Source: Staphylococcus equorum (GTDB lineage: Bacteria; Bacillota; Bacilli; Staphylococcales; Staphylococcaceae). From it: a DNA stretch of 64,000 nt. The DNA lies in NCBI RefSeq assembly GCF_029024965.1, contig NZ_CP118982.1:186001-250000 (forward strand). Reading direction: 5' to 3'. Of this stretch, positions 8,529 through 15,746 are shown one piece after another. A model generated the notes under the pieces. The model was not told where the DNA came from and ran no database searches. It saw only the letters and a program-made list of their open reading frames with translations. Position numbers and translations under genes: made by a program. The first letter of the stretch is position 1; each line of letters begins with the position of its first letter.

Positions 8529-9410
8529 TTATTTAATAAATACTGTAACTGCTGCTGCTATTAATATGATTACAAGTCCAATAATAGTAACGATAAGTTC
8601 TTTTGGTGTTTTTCTCTGATTCAAGAAATAAATACCTGTTAACGTAGCTAATACTACTGATGTTTGTGACAGTATGAATCCTGTCGCTAATCCATTCATA
8701 TCTGACTGTGCAGAAATTAAGTATGTTAATGCACCAAATGCAAAGAACAATCCTGAAATAATTTGTTTCCAGCTGACTTTTTCTAAGAAAGCATTGCCTT
8801 GTTTCATATTCATAAATGCATAAATTACTGCAGCAAGCACCATACCCATTGCTTGTGGTAAGAATGCTTCCATACCACTGATATTAGTTGCTTGAGGTGC
8901 TGCAGAGTAGGCCCAATAACCTATTTCACCTATAAGTAGTAAAATAACTGCATTTCTTAATTTCTTACTATATTGTTGTTCTGATTTTTCACTCCAAACG
9001 GTCATATATGCACCAATTAGCACAACAAGTAGGGCAGTGAAGCCGATAATTTTATTTGTTAATCCTGGCCAATCTCCTAATGCAAAGACACCCCATAGTG
9101 ATGCACCTAATAGTTGAAATGCAGTTGTGATTGGCATAGCTCTGGAAGAACCGACTAGACCAAATGCTTTAAAAGTAATAATTTGTCCAAAGCCCCAACC
9201 AACACCTGATATTAATGAAAATATAAGGTTCATTCCTGTTGGAAAATCGATACCTTGAATGAATGCGAAACCTAATGCGAAAATCAACGTTCCTACTGTT
9301 GCACCAAATATTTGGTTAACTGGTCGTCCACCAAACTTCGATGCGATGGTAGGAAATAGTCCCCAACCCAGTAATGGTCCAAGACCAATTAAAATTGCTA
9401 TAATATCCAT
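8529..9410 (-). CDS. rbsU: Ribose uptake protein RbsU (GRP/drug-metabolite superfamily)
   Basis: Integral membrane ribose permease of the glucose/ribose porter family. 293 residues with about ten hydrophobic helices. N-terminal [19 protein letters not shown] is typical of this family. As in other staphylococci and lactobacilli, rbsU replaces the rbsACB ABC transporter and pairs with rbsD and rbsK. First gene of the operon, directly downstream of a palindromic operator. Confidence 0.92.
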   Translation of the reverse strand: MDIIAILIGLGPLLGWGLFPTIASKFGGRPVNQIFGATVGTLIFALGFAFIQGIDFPTGMNLIFSLISGVGWGFGQIITFKAFGLVGSSRAMPITTAFQLLGASLWGVFALGDWPGLTNKIIGFTALLVVLIGAYMTVWSEKSEQQYSKKLRNAVILLLIGEIGYWAYSAAPQATNISGMEAFLPQAMGMVLAAVIYAFMNMKQGNAFLEKVSWKQIISGLFFAFGALTYLISAQSDMNGLATGFILSQTSVVLATLTGIYFLNQRKTPKELIVTIIGLVIILIAAAVTVFIK

Positions 9411-9462
9411 AAGACACCTCTATATATATATTTATGTAGTGATTATTTTTAGGTAAAACGAT

Positions 9463-9482
9463 TTAGTAAAACGTTTTACTAA
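9463..9482. promoter_or_regulatory. RbsR operator (LacI-type palindrome) upstream of rbsU
   Basis: A 20-bp perfect palindrome, TTAGTAAAACGTTTTACTAA, with the central CG typical of LacI/GalR-family operators. It is 52 bases upstream of the rbsU start, and a half-site-like TAAAACG lies next to it. RbsR encoded upstream is the obvious ligand; CcpA could also bind. Confidence 0.7.
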
Positions 9483-9532
9483 GTCATAATAACATCAATT
9501 TCTATATTTGTACACGCTTTCATTTTTTACAA

Positions 9533-9622
9533 AAAAATATAAGACCTAGAAGATAAGCTGAAAATTGATAACTGCTAACTCGAGTCAAGCAATCAATGAC
9601 ATATCTTTAAGTCTTATATTAT
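9533..9622 (-). terminator. Terminator of rbsR
   Basis: Long imperfect hairpin with outer arms AATATAAGAC / GTCTTATATT. On the minus strand a run of seven T follows. It separates rbsR from rbsUDK, so the regulator and the operon are probably transcribed separately. Confidence 0.65.
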
Positions 9623-9635
9623 GTGTGTTTTATTT

Positions 9636-10625
9636 TTAAAAATGTTGCGTTGTTTCTCTGATAACTAACTCATTATGTAATGCAACGTTATGTAAAGTTG
9701 CATCATTTTGATTCAGCTTATGAGTGATTAAAGCTAATGCAGCCTCGCCTATTTCTTTAATAGGTTGTGCAACTGTGGTGAGGGAAGGGACAAGATATTT
9801 TGCAATGTCTATATTATCAAAGCCAATAACTGAAATATCGTTTGGTACGTGAAATCCTTTATCAGCGAGGCCACGCATAATACCAATAGCCATCTCATCA
9901 TTTGTTGCAAAAATAGCACTTGATTTGGACTTTATAATATCATCAATGACTGCAAATCCACCTTCTTTATTTAAAGGGGTTTCGATAATTATAGGAGATG
10001 GTATCTCATGCATTTCACAATATTTGATGAAACCATCTGTTCTTGCTTTCATATTACTCGTTAAATTATAAGGTTGAATGATTGAAATGTGCGTGTGGCC
10101 GTAATCAATAAGATGTGCGGCTGCCAGTTCACCACCATTGCGTTCATTTGTTTTTACGATATCAGTAAATCCATGGTCATCACTTTGATCTAGTACGATA
10201 TAGGGTATATTATGATTTAATAAATATTGATTTAAACGAGACGGGTTCTTAATCATCTGCGCAATAATCAGACCATCCATGCCTCGTTCGACAAGATGCA
10301 TAATCCCTTCTTCGATTTTATCTTCCTTTGTTGTTAAGAAGAATAAATCGACATCATCTGGTTTGTGATCGTCCATAGTTTGCATCATCGTGGAAAAGAA
10401 TGGATTAGTTAAATTTGGTAATAGCACACCGATTAATTTTGTTTGGCTACCACGTAATTGTTGCGCATTTTTATTAGGGAAGTAGCCTAATCGCTCTTTA
10501 GCAGCAATGACTTTGTTTACTGTTTCCTCTGAAAAACGGTTGCTTTTTTTATTTAAAATTTGCGAAACCGTAGTCAAAGACACGTCTGCTTCTTTAGCTA
10601 CATCTTTGATAGAAACTTTTTTCAT
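9636..10625 (-). CDS. rbsR: Ribose operon repressor, LacI family
   Basis: 329 residues. N-terminal HTH (1-55, MKKVSIKDVAKEADVSLTTV) followed by a periplasmic-binding-protein-like sensor domain (60-329) with the typical IGVLLPNLTNPFF start. Expected to repress rbsUDK and be released by ribose or a phosphorylated derivative. Position directly upstream and in the same orientation supports the assignment. Confidence 0.9.
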   Translation of the reverse strand: MKKVSIKDVAKEADVSLTTVSQILNKKSNRFSEETVNKVIAAKERLGYFPNKNAQQLRGSQTKLIGVLLPNLTNPFFSTMMQTMDDHKPDDVDLFFLTTKEDKIEEGIMHLVERGMDGLIIAQMIKNPSRLNQYLLNHNIPYIVLDQSDDHGFTDIVKTNERNGGELAAAHLIDYGHTHISIIQPYNLTSNMKARTDGFIKYCEMHEIPSPIIIETPLNKEGGFAVIDDIIKSKSSAIFATNDEMAIGIMRGLADKGFHVPNDISVIGFDNIDIAKYLVPSLTTVAQPIKEIGEAALALITHKLNQNDATLHNVALHNELVIRETTQHF

Positions 10626-10734
10626 CCAAGTTCACTCCTTATACAATCTATCCATTTAATATAATAAGTAATATTTTTATTAATTATAGCGTACCATGTA
10701 CAAAGTAAAATGTATCCATTTCTTATTAATAAAA

Positions 10735-10748
10735 TGAAAACGTTTTAT
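10735..10748. promoter_or_regulatory. cre/LacI-like site upstream of rbsR
   Basis: TGAAAACGTTTTAT, with a perfect 10-bp core palindrome AAAACGTTTT, 110 bases upstream of the rbsR start. It differs from the cre consensus TGWAARCGYTWNCW at one position and also resembles the rbsU operator. Confidence 0.4.
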
Positions 10749-10840
10749 ATTTTGGGGGTGAGTTTTTTTAAAAGTGAAGAAAAGATAGGAGTGACGCAGT
10801 TCATGTAGTAAAATATTTTTACAGACAAGTGGGAATAAAG

Positions 10841-10912
10841 GTGGCTAATCTCATTGAAAATGGGGTGATGCCTATGATTTTGGTCTCTACTCCAAGAAAG
10901 GATAGAAAATGA
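10841..10912 (+). CDS. Leader peptide of toxin copy A (putative)
   Basis: A frame starting at GTG (10841) or more likely ATG (10868, 14 residues, MPMILVSTPRKDRK). Its TGA overlaps the toxin ATG as ATGA, which suggests translational coupling. It is preserved in all three units. It may be only the leader of the toxin mRNA. Confidence 0.35.
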   Translation: MANLIENGVMPMILVSTPRKDRK

Positions 10913-10986
10913 CTGATTATGAAATCTTGATGGTTGTGTTAACAATCATTGGACCCATATTAGTTTGTAATAGCCAAAAAAAATAA
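10909..10986 (+). CDS. Holin-like type I toxin, copy A (frameshift-shortened)
   Basis: 25 residues: MTDYEILMVV, a hydrophobic helix, then CNSQKK. It fits the Hol_Tox/TxpA/SprG group of membrane-damaging small toxins. An 8-A tract replaces the 7-A tract of copies B and C, so the frame ends early and loses the VPTLG tail. It also has Pro16 where the others have Leu, in the middle of the helix. Ribosome site AAGAAAGGA precedes the ATG. This copy may be weakened or inactive. Confidence 0.65.
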   Translation: MTDYEILMVVLTIIGPILVCNSQKK

Positions 10987-11083
10987 CCTTCCAACTTTGG
11001 AGAAGTTAAGGTTATTTTAACCAAAAAGTCACCGTGTTTTAACGGGTCTGTGAGGGAGGTATGTTAGCGCATATCTCCTTCTT
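10976..11083 (-). ncRNA. Predicted antisense antitoxin RNA, copy A
   Basis: Minus-strand promoter with -35 AGTCAA (11113-11118 as written on plus) and -10 AATATA (11090-11095), spacer 17. A transcript from about 11083 would pass the hairpin and end at the toxin's two-way terminator, whose minus-strand side has a T-run. It would be about 105 bases and complementary to the toxin mRNA 3' end, as in SprG/SprF and TxpA/RatA. Confidence 0.55.
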
Positions 11084-11286
11084 AATTTTAATATAACAAC
11101 GGTTAATTCATAAGTCAAAAGATTTTATTATATTTTTAAAAGCGTACATAGAGACGTTATAAGACTTCAATAAAATGATTCATTTAGGGATAGTTAAATT
11201 TTTCAAAAAGTGATGCAGTTCATGTAGTAAAATATTTTTACAGACAAGTTGGAATAAAGGTGGTTAATCTCATTGAAAATGGGGTG

Positions 11287-11331
11287 ATGCCTATGATTTT
11301 GGTCTCTACTCCAAGAAAGGATAGAAAATGA
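11287..11331 (+). CDS. Leader peptide of toxin copy B (putative)
   Basis: Same 14-residue frame (MPMILVSTPRKDRK) as in copy A, ending in the ATGA overlap with the toxin start. Confidence 0.35.
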   Translation: MPMILVSTPRKDRK

Positions 11332-11426
11332 CTGATTATGAAATCTTAATGGTTGTGTTAACAATCATTGGACTCATATTAGTTTGTAATAGTCAAAAAA
11401 ATAACGTTCCAACTTTAGGCAGATAA
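11328..11426 (+). CDS. Holin-like type I toxin, copy B
   Basis: 32 residues: MTDYEILMVVLTIIGLILVC forms a short N-terminus and one membrane helix, followed by a polar tail ending in PTLGR. This fits the Hol_Tox/TxpA/SprG type of membrane toxin. AAGAAAGGA lies about 7 bases before the ATG. The end of the gene overlaps the terminator stem (AACGTT...AACGTT), where the antisense RNA would pair. Name and toxicity are inferred from the layout. Confidence 0.75.
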   Translation: MTDYEILMVVLTIIGLILVCNSQKNNVPTLGR

Positions 11427-11512
11427 ATGTTGAAACGTTATTTTCACTTTGTCTAGCCACCGTCTTTTTAACGGGTCTGTGAGGGAGGTATGTTAGCGCA
11501 TACCTCCTTCTT
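11395..11512 (-). ncRNA. Predicted antisense antitoxin RNA, copy B
   Basis: Promoter elements on the minus strand at 11542-11547 (-35) and 11519-11524 (-10), spacer 17. The RNA would end at the A-run 11394-11401 (T-run on minus) after the shared hairpin. Confidence 0.55.
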
Positions 11513-11732
11513 AATTTTAATATAACAACGGTTAATTCATAAGTCAAAAGATTTTATTATATTTTTAAAAGCGTACATAGAGACGTTATAAGACTTCAAT
11601 AAAATGATTCATTTAGGGATAGTTAAATTTTTCAAAAAGTGAAGATAAGGTAGGAGTGATGCAGTTCATGTAGTAAAATATTTTTACAGACAAGTTGGAA
11701 TAAAGGTGGCTAATCTCATTGAAAATGGGGTG

Positions 11733-11777
11733 ATGCCTATGATTTTGGTCTCTACTCCAAGAAAGGATAGAAAATGA
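11733..11777 (+). CDS. Leader peptide of toxin copy C (putative)
   Basis: Third copy of the 14-residue frame, coupled by ATGA to toxin C. Confidence 0.35.
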   Translation: MPMILVSTPRKDRK

Positions 11778-11869
11778 CTGATTATGAAATCTTAATGGTT
11801 GTGTTAACAATCATTGGACTCATTTTAGTTTGTAATAGCCAAAAAAATAACGTTCCAACTTTAGGCTAA
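11774..11869 (+). CDS. Holin-like type I toxin, copy C
   Basis: 31 residues, identical to copy B except for the tail end (it stops after PTLG) with two stops in a row. One membrane helix and the AAGAAAGGA ribosome site are conserved. The terminator that overlaps its end has a perfect 11-bp stem (AACGTTCCAAC / GTTGGAACGTT, 11850-11884). Confidence 0.75.
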   Translation: MTDYEILMVVLTIIGLILVCNSQKNNVPTLG

Positions 11870-11957
11870 TAAGTGTTGGAACGTTGTTTTCAAATCAAAA
11901 AGCCACCGTATTTTAACGGGTCTGTGAGGGAGGTATGTTAGCGCATATCTCCTTCTT
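11841..11957 (-). ncRNA. Predicted antisense antitoxin RNA, copy C
   Basis: Minus-strand -35 at 11987-11992 and -10 at 11964-11969, spacer 17. The spacer differs slightly from copies A and B but both elements are unchanged. The RNA would end at the T-run opposite 11841-11847. Confidence 0.55.
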
Positions 11958-12143
11958 AATTTTAATATAACAACAGTCAATTCATAAGTCAAAAGATTTT
12001 AATGAGTGACGTTTCAATGGCTTAACAGTAGTCTTTCAAGAGGGAAGGCAGTACAAAGAACGACGTTTAAACTAAGTACGTAATTACTTTATATTATATG
12101 ATGAATTCAACGTATAAATTCAATTTTTCTTAAAATTTGATTC

Positions 12144-12171
12144 ATTGAATAAATATGACGTATGCTATAAT
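12144..12171 (+). promoter_or_regulatory. Predicted promoter of araR
   Basis: ATTGAA, a 16-base spacer, then a perfect TATAAT (12166-12171), 45 bases upstream of the araR start. Confidence 0.5.
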
Positions 12172-12215
12172 ATGCGGTATTAAGACAAATTGGTGAGACT
12201 AGGAGATTTTCAATT

Positions 12216-13295
12216 ATGAATAAGCCGAAATATCAAATTGTAGCGGACGAAATTAAAGAAAAAATAATTAACAAAAGCTATCAAGTTGGAATGCTCTTAC
12301 CTACAGAAAAGCAATTTCAGGATAGATATAATTTAAGTCGCTATACAATCAGACAAGCAATGGATTTATTAGTCAAAGAAGGATACATTAAAAAGAAAAA
12401 AGGTTCTGGATCATATGTGAGTTACAATTATTTAAATACAAATCAGAACAATGAAACTAAAAAAATAGGCGTAATCGTGACTTACTTATCGGATTATATT
12501 TTCCCGAGTATTATTCGAGGTATTGAGAATGTATTAAAAAAGAATGGCTATTCTTTAATATTAGCAAGTACGAATAACAATCATGAGGAAGAACGTAAAT
12601 GTTTAGAGATGATGCTGAATCAAGGTGTGACGGGACTTATTATAGAACCTACTAAGAGTAATGTCTATAACCCGAATTTGTCCTATTATTCATTATTCAA
12701 ACAGCGAGATATTCCGATTTTAATGATTAATGCTAAGTATGATGAGTTGAATTTGCCTTATATAGCAATTGATGATGTGAAATCTGGCTATTTAGCAACA
12801 AAATATTTAGTAGATCAAGGACATGAAAATATTGCTTTAATTACTAAAATAGACGATAACCAAGGTAAATTAAGAATGAAAGGTTATTTTAATGCTTTTG
12901 AAAGTAATCATATTCTTTTTAAAGGCGAACATATTTATACATTTGATACCGAAAGTAAGCCACAAGTCATCGAACAAATTGTTCAGCATATTTATGAGAA
13001 AAAGATTAATATCACTGGCTTAGTTTGTTATAACGATGAAATTGCTTACGAGATTATCCAAAGATTAAAACAGCGAAATGTGCAGATACCAAGCGATTTA
13101 TCTGTGGTTGGCGAAGATAATTCAGTGCTAAGTAAATTGAGTGAGATGGATTTGACTACAACGTCACATCCTCAAGAATTACTTGGTAGAAAAGCAGCAG
13201 AATGGATGATTAACGCGATAAATACAGATAAAAAACAAACGTCACAACTTATAGATACATATATTATCGAACGAAATTCTGTAAAAAAATTATAA
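12216..13295 (+). CDS. araR: Arabinose operon repressor AraR (GntR-LacI chimera)
   Basis: 359 residues, typical for AraR. N-terminal winged HTH of GntR type (about 1-70, LPTEKQFQDRYNLSRYTIRQ) joined to a LacI/GalR-like sugar-binding domain (about 80-359). Known role: represses arabinose genes and is released by L-arabinose. It is directly upstream of araBDAE, and two matching operators lie between them. A hairpin after the stop separates it from araB. Confidence 0.93.
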   Translation: MNKPKYQIVADEIKEKIINKSYQVGMLLPTEKQFQDRYNLSRYTIRQAMDLLVKEGYIKKKKGSGSYVSYNYLNTNQNNETKKIGVIVTYLSDYIFPSIIRGIENVLKKNGYSLILASTNNNHEEERKCLEMMLNQGVTGLIIEPTKSNVYNPNLSYYSLFKQRDIPILMINAKYDELNLPYIAIDDVKSGYLATKYLVDQGHENIALITKIDDNQGKLRMKGYFNAFESNHILFKGEHIYTFDTESKPQVIEQIVQHIYEKKINITGLVCYNDEIAYEIIQRLKQRNVQIPSDLSVVGEDNSVLSKLSEMDLTTTSHPQELLGRKAAEWMINAINTDKKQTSQLIDTYIIERNSVKKL

Positions 13296-13302
13296 AAGAC
13301 AG

Positions 13303-13338
13303 GCTCAAATCAATCAAGCTATTGGTTTGAGCTTTTTT
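13303..13338 (+). terminator. Terminator of araR
   Basis: GCTCAAA / TTTGAGC hairpin followed by six T. Confidence 0.75.
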
Positions 13339-13350
13339 ATAACTCAAAAC

Positions 13351-13392
13351 ATGTACGGACATAAAATAATAAATATTGACATGTACGGACAA
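13351..13392. promoter_or_regulatory. Two AraR-like operators in front of araB
   Basis: ATGTACGGACAT (13351-13362) and ATGTACGGACAA (13381-13392), direct repeats spaced exactly 30 bases, or about three helix turns. Both match the Bacillus AraR consensus WTGTACGKACAWAT in the core. The second overlaps the spacer of the araB promoter. Cooperative looped binding is plausible. Confidence 0.75.
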
Positions 13393-13402
13393 ATATTATA
13401 AG
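13376..13402 (+). promoter_or_regulatory. Predicted araB promoter
   Basis: Perfect -35 TTGACA (13376-13381). The -10 is either TATAAG with a 15-base spacer or TAAGGT with 17. Confidence 0.5.
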
Positions 13403-13409
13403 GTATATT

Positions 13410-13423
13410 TGAAAACGGTTTCA
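13410..13423. promoter_or_regulatory. cre site in front of araB
   Basis: TGAAAACGGTTTCA fits the cre consensus TGWNANCGNTNWCA at every position. It lies just downstream of the promoter, as expected for CcpA roadblock repression. Confidence 0.75.
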
Positions 13424-13438
13424 ATAGGAGTGTTGGAA

Positions 13439-15037
13439 ATGGATGGTTTGAAGAAAGCATTAAGTAGTGAAGATATATCGATTGGTATTGAACTTGGTTC
13501 TACAAGAATTAAAACCGTAGCAATTGATAAGCATTTAAATACAGTTGCATCTGGACATTTTGAATGGGAAAACCAATTCGTAGATGGATATTGGACATAT
13601 TCCATTAATGATATCTGGGTCGGTTTACAGAAAAGTTATAGTGCAATGACAACAAAAATGAAAGAAAAACATAATTTAACATTAAAACAAGTGAAGTCGA
13701 TTGGTATCAGCGGTATGATGCATGGTTATCTAGCGTTTGATCATAATGAAGATTTACTTGTACCATTTAGAACTTGGAGAAATGGTAATACAGCAAAGGC
13801 AGCTACGTTACTTAGCGAAGCGTTTCAATTTAATATTCCAGAACGTTGGAGTATTGCGCATGTATATCAAGCCATATTAGATAAAGAAGCCCATGTGAAT
13901 CAAATTGAATATTTAACAACGTTAGCTGGATACGTACATTGGTACTTAACTGGTGAAAAAGTTGTCGGTATTGGCGAGGCTTCAGGCATGTTCCCTATAG
14001 ATGTTAACAACAAAGCTTATAGATCAGATTTATTAAATACAGCTAATGACTTATTTAAAGGAAAAGGATTTGAAAAGTCAGTAGCAACTATATTACCTGA
14101 AATTAAATTGGCTGGTGAAAGTGGCGGTCGTCTTACAAGCGAAGGTGCAACATTATTAGATCCTTCAGGTAATCTCGAAGCTGGTAGCGTTATGTGTCCG
14201 CCAGAAGGCGATGCTGGTACTGGTATGGTAGCAACGAACACAGTAGCGCAGAATACAGGTAATATATCAGCCGGTACTAGTGCATTTGCAATGGTTGTAT
14301 TATCTGATGCATTAAAAGGTATGTACCCAGAAATTGATGTAGTAACAACGCCCGATGGTAGTGAAGTAGCAATGATTCACACCAATAACTGTACTTCTGA
14401 TATTAATGATTGGATGAACATATTTGGCGAAGTATTAAGCGTCATGAGTGTTGATTTTTCATCGGATAAGTTGTACGGACAGATATTCGAGCGTTCATTG
14501 GAAAGTGATGACAACATTGGTGGCTTACTTTCATACAACTATGTTTCAGGAGAAAATATCACAGATGTAGAGACAGGTTATCCATTATTTGTACGTGAAC
14601 CAAACTATAATTTCAATTTAGCTAATTTTATGAAAATGCATTTATATAGTGCATTCAGTACTTTGAAAATTGGAATGGATTTATTGAAAGATAATGAATC
14701 GATTAACATAGATAAATTGATAGCACATGGCGGTATTTTTAAAACCAAAGGTGTCGCACAGCAAGTATTATCATCAGCACTTGAAAATAAGATTACCGTA
14801 ATGGATACGGCAAGTGAAGGTGGCGCATGGGGTGTCAGTGTTTTAGCTTACTATACCGCACAAGAATCTCAACAACCTTTAGCTACATTTTTAAATGAAG
14901 TTGTATTTTTAAACACAGAAGAAGTAACTACAGAACCAGTAGAACAAGAAGTGATTAACTTTAATAATTATGTAGAAAAAGTTAAAAAAGGTTTACCTAT
15001 AGAACAATCGATAGCTAAATATTTAGGAGGCAAATAA
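13439..15037 (+). CDS. araB: Ribulokinase
   Basis: Phosphorylates L-ribulose. FGGY carbohydrate kinase, 532 residues from ATG at 13439. The N-terminal phosphate-binding loop reads GIELGSTRIK, and the ATP-binding region includes GGDAG-like PPEGDAGTGM and the GNISAGTSAF segment; AHGGIFKTKG lies near the C-terminus. An earlier in-frame start is rejected because it would be within the promoter and AGGAG lies 8 bases before 13439. First gene of araBDAE. Confidence 0.93.
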   Translation: MDGLKKALSSEDISIGIELGSTRIKTVAIDKHLNTVASGHFEWENQFVDGYWTYSINDIWVGLQKSYSAMTTKMKEKHNLTLKQVKSIGISGMMHGYLAFDHNEDLLVPFRTWRNGNTAKAATLLSEAFQFNIPERWSIAHVYQAILDKEAHVNQIEYLTTLAGYVHWYLTGEKVVGIGEASGMFPIDVNNKAYRSDLLNTANDLFKGKGFEKSVATILPEIKLAGESGGRLTSEGATLLDPSGNLEAGSVMCPPEGDAGTGMVATNTVAQNTGNISAGTSAFAMVVLSDALKGMYPEIDVVTTPDGSEVAMIHTNNCTSDINDWMNIFGEVLSVMSVDFSSDKLYGQIFERSLESDDNIGGLLSYNYVSGENITDVETGYPLFVREPNYNFNLANFMKMHLYSAFSTLKIGMDLLKDNESINIDKLIAHGGIFKTKGVAQQVLSSALENKITVMDTASEGGAWGVSVLAYYTAQESQQPLATFLNEVVFLNTEEVTTEPVEQEVINFNNYVEKVKKGLPIEQSIAKYLGGK

Positions 15038-15038
15038 C

Positions 15039-15734
15039 ATGTTAGAAACGTTAAAAGCTGAAGTTTTTAAGGCAAATTTAGAATTGCCAAACCGAGGATT
15101 GATTAAATACACATGGGGTAATGTGAGTGCCTTTGATGCAGAATCGCAATTATTTGTTATCAAGCCGAGTGGCGTAGATTACGATGTCATGAAACCAGAA
15201 GATATGGTGGTTTGTAATTTAGATTGTGAAGTGGTTGAAGGAGATTTAAAACCTTCTTCAGATATGCCAACGCATGCTGTCCTTTATAAAGAATTTGGTG
15301 ATATTGGCAGTGTCGTACATACGCATTCACCATGGGCAACAACGTGGGCGCAATCAGGATTGAACGTGCCAGCTATGGGAACAACACATGCAGATACATT
15401 CTACGGCGAAATTCCGTGTGCTAGATTTTTAACGACTGAAGAAATCAATAAAGATTATGAGTATGAAACAGGCAATGTCATTGTTGAAACATTTAAAGAA
15501 AAAGGTATCAACCCACATGAAGTACCTGCAGTATTATTGCATGGTCACGCACCATTTATTTGGGGAGATAATTGTGAAAAAGCTGTGATGAACGCAGTAG
15601 TGTTAGAAGAAGTATGTAAGATGAATATCTTCACAAGACAATTAAATCCATTCGCAGAAACATTACCTAAAGCAGTACTTGATAAACACTTTGAAAGAAA
15701 ACACGGCGCAAATGCCTATTACGGACAAAACTAA
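15039..15734 (+). CDS. araD: L-ribulose-5-phosphate 4-epimerase
   Basis: Class II aldolase/adducin fold enzyme, 231 residues. Converts L-ribulose 5-phosphate to D-xylulose 5-phosphate. The zinc site His residues are in VVHTHSPWATTWA (HTH) and LLHGHAPFIWG. It starts one base after the araB stop; its ribosome site TAGGAGG lies in the araB 3' end. Confidence 0.95.
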   Translation: MLETLKAEVFKANLELPNRGLIKYTWGNVSAFDAESQLFVIKPSGVDYDVMKPEDMVVCNLDCEVVEGDLKPSSDMPTHAVLYKEFGDIGSVVHTHSPWATTWAQSGLNVPAMGTTHADTFYGEIPCARFLTTEEINKDYEYETGNVIVETFKEKGINPHEVPAVLLHGHAPFIWGDNCEKAVMNAVVLEEVCKMNIFTRQLNPFAETLPKAVLDKHFERKHGANAYYGQN

Positions 15735-15746
15735 GGAGGAAACAAA

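Larger units (their letters stand above)
10770..12000. repeat. Three tandem copies of a type I toxin-antitoxin module
   Basis: Three near-identical units of about 420-450 bases. Their toxin start codons lie at 10909, 11328 and 11774 (419 and 446 apart). Each has a leader, a short leader frame, a holin-like toxin, a two-way terminator, a GGAGGTATG-type hairpin and a minus-strand promoter TTGACT-N17-TATATT. Unit B lacks about 18 bases (the segment with GATAAGGTAGG) upstream of the leader, compared with A and C. Confidence 0.85.

Noticed and set aside
10745..10945. Minus-strand 66-residue frames opposite the toxin leaders (also 11613-11810)
   Set aside because: They are shadows of the repeated leader/toxin sequence. 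No ribosome site, and the antisense RNA promoter would end before reaching them.
10770..12000. CRISPR array
   Set aside because: The repeated units are over 400 bases and contain genes and promoters; there are no short repeats with unique spacers.
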